Made by a program: the position numbers and the translations under genes. A DNA stretch of 64,000 bases from contig NZ_CP042382.1 of NCBI RefSeq assembly GCF_007954585.1, positions 3,224,001 to 3,288,000 on the forward strand. The letters run 5' to 3'. The notes beneath the pieces are model-generated. The model saw nothing but the letters and a program-made list of their open reading frames with translations. It searched no databases and was not told the origin of the DNA. Below are positions 63,204 to 64,000 of the stretch, piece after piece. Within the stretch, counting starts at the first letter, position 1, and each line of letters starts with the position of its first letter. This DNA is from Pistricoccus aurantiacus (GTDB lineage Bacteria > Pseudomonadota > Gammaproteobacteria > Pseudomonadales > Halomonadaceae).

Positions 63204-64000
63204 TTTCCTCTCCGCGACATATTGGCTCCTCGGATTCCGCGGCTTGCCAGCCTGCCAGCACCTCGGCCACGGTGTAAAAGGAGCCGCATACCAGCACTTC
63301 GTCGGTGCCGCTCAAATGCTGCGCCAGCCAGTCGGCGCCGACCCGCGGCGACTCCGCCAGCCGTAGTATACGTTGGTCTCGGGCCTCGAGTAATACCGCC
63401 AAACTCTCTGCCGGACGACCGCGCTCCCCCTCCAGAGAAACCGGCAGCCAGGCATCGATGACCGGCGTAAGCGCCGCGATGACCCCTGCTGCGTCCTTGT
63501 CCTCCAGCATGCCCAGCAGGCAGATTCGCCGACCTCGACAAGGGCGCGCTGCCAGCCGAGTGGCGAGATACTGCGCCGCGTGGGGGTTATGGCCCACGTC
63601 AAGACACCAGTTGTCTCGCCACTGCATACGTCCGGCAAGCCTTGCTTGACTCAGCCCTTGCCGGCAGGCATCCGGAGTGAGCTCAAGGCCGATCAAGGCC
63701 AACGCCTGTAAGGCGCTGGCCGCATTATTCAGAGGCAATCCCGGATCCGGCAAGTTATCCAGGGACAACGCCTCGCCCTGCGCACTCGTGCCCTGCCAAT
63801 TCCAGGAGGAAGACGCCGCGATTAGATGATCCTTGGCGGCAGACGACGAGGATACTTTGAACTCTCGACCCAGGGTGTAGTGCGGCGCACCGAGTCGAGT
63901 GGCGGTTTGCGCCACGCTCGCCGGCAGTGCCGGGCTGCCTAGCACTACCGGATGCCCGGCGCGCATGATGCCTGCCTTTTCCCAACCGATCACTTCCAGA
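63184..64000 (-). CDS. folC: dihydrofolate / folylpolyglutamate synthase (3' part)
   Basis: The last ~272 codons; the 5' part lies beyond the right edge. Mur-ligase family: GWEKAGIMR near the visible beginning (central loop) and LDVGHNPHAAQYLA, the FolC DxGHNP motif, then LLGMLEDKD and VLVCGSFYTVAEVL at the end. Adds L-glutamate to dihydropteroate and folates. The P-loop (GTNGKG) is outside the window. Confidence 0.92.
   Translation of the reverse strand, partial: LEVIGWEKAGIMRAGHPVVLGSPALPASVAQTATRLGAPHYTLGREFKVSSSSAAKDHLIAASSSWNWQGTSAQGEALSLDNLPDPGLPLNNAASALQALALIGLELTPDACRQGLSQARLAGRMQWRDNWCLDVGHNPHAAQYLATRLAARPCRGRRICLLGMLEDKDAAGVIAALTPVIDAWLPVSLEGERGRPAESLAVLLEARDQRILRLAESPRVGADWLAQHLSGTDEVLVCGSFYTVAEVLAGWQAAESEEPICRGEENEIRNA

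Noticed and set aside
1-64000. CRISPR array, prophage, rRNA operon or riboswitch
   Set aside because: No spaced repeats, phage structural genes, rRNA sequence or known aptamer pattern (checked by eye in front of purM, purH, metZ, cobA and folE) was seen.

Overview
The window is about 62-64% G+C chromosome of a gammaproteobacterium. Gene order, protein families and many acidic proteins point to the Halomonadaceae (Halomonas / Chromohalobacter group). This is inferred from gene content; there is no rRNA here to confirm it. Almost all of the sequence is tightly packed core genome. One accessory island lies at about 44.9-52.1 kb.

Layout. 0-3.3 kb: 5' end of hda and a PerM-type permease, diverging from purM-purN. 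3.3-15.3 kb: a leftward cell-wall and cofactor block, read in its own direction as proA-nadD-rsfS-rlmH-mrdA-mrdB-mltB-rlpA-dacA-ybeD-lipB-lipA, with many 1-4 base stop/start overlaps. 15.5-18.7 kb: a three-gene overlapping operon of two membrane proteins with degenerate GGDEF-like domains and a DedA-PAP2 fusion. 18.7-25.5 kb: a LysE-type exporter, ubiX, mpl, a PPi-type phosphofructokinase, a PP2C-kinase fusion that has lost key residues of both enzymes, and ppa. 25.5-35.1 kb: DUF2333 protein, dsbD, accBC, prmA, dusB-fis and purH. 35.2-44.8 kb: succinate-semialdehyde dehydrogenase, folE, srkA, comF, tRNA-Leu(TAG), tctCBA and SUMT. 52.1-64 kb: an NSS transporter, cfa, an aromatic/aspartate aminotransferase, a MATE pump, yceI, cytochrome b561, and the metZ-purF-cvpA-dedD-folC block, with folC running off the right end.

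The island is a nest of insertions that can be resolved base by base. (1) An intact IS3-family element (44974-46243, 3-bp duplication ATC, canonical T TTT TTA frameshift site) sits in the middle of a palindromic intergenic repeat; a related repeat occurs at 5596-5692. (2) Thirty-three bases beyond that repeat starts a 5.7-kb unit (46358-52083) with 22-bp inverted ends (19 identities) and a perfect 8-bp duplication, CAAATAAT. It carries lysR, a short-chain dehydrogenase, an EamA exporter and a decayed ISL3-family transposase. (3) Inside it, 16 bp past lysR, is a second ISL3-like unit (46488-48602) with different ends and its own 8-bp duplication, CAGAAAGG. In this unit a tetR-quinone reductase pair lies between the first ~60 and last ~45 codons of an ISL3-type transposase. 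Both units look like gene-carrying elements without a working transposase, one nested in the other. A perfect 16-bp inverted repeat overlaps the tetR ribosome binding site.

Other points to check are the PP2C-kinase fusion, which lost catalytic residues in both halves and lies between two pyrophosphate enzymes; an SDR without its Tyr/Lys pair; a G7 tract that shifts the end of the EamA gene out of frame; and tandem repeats at nadD and in the SPOR protein.
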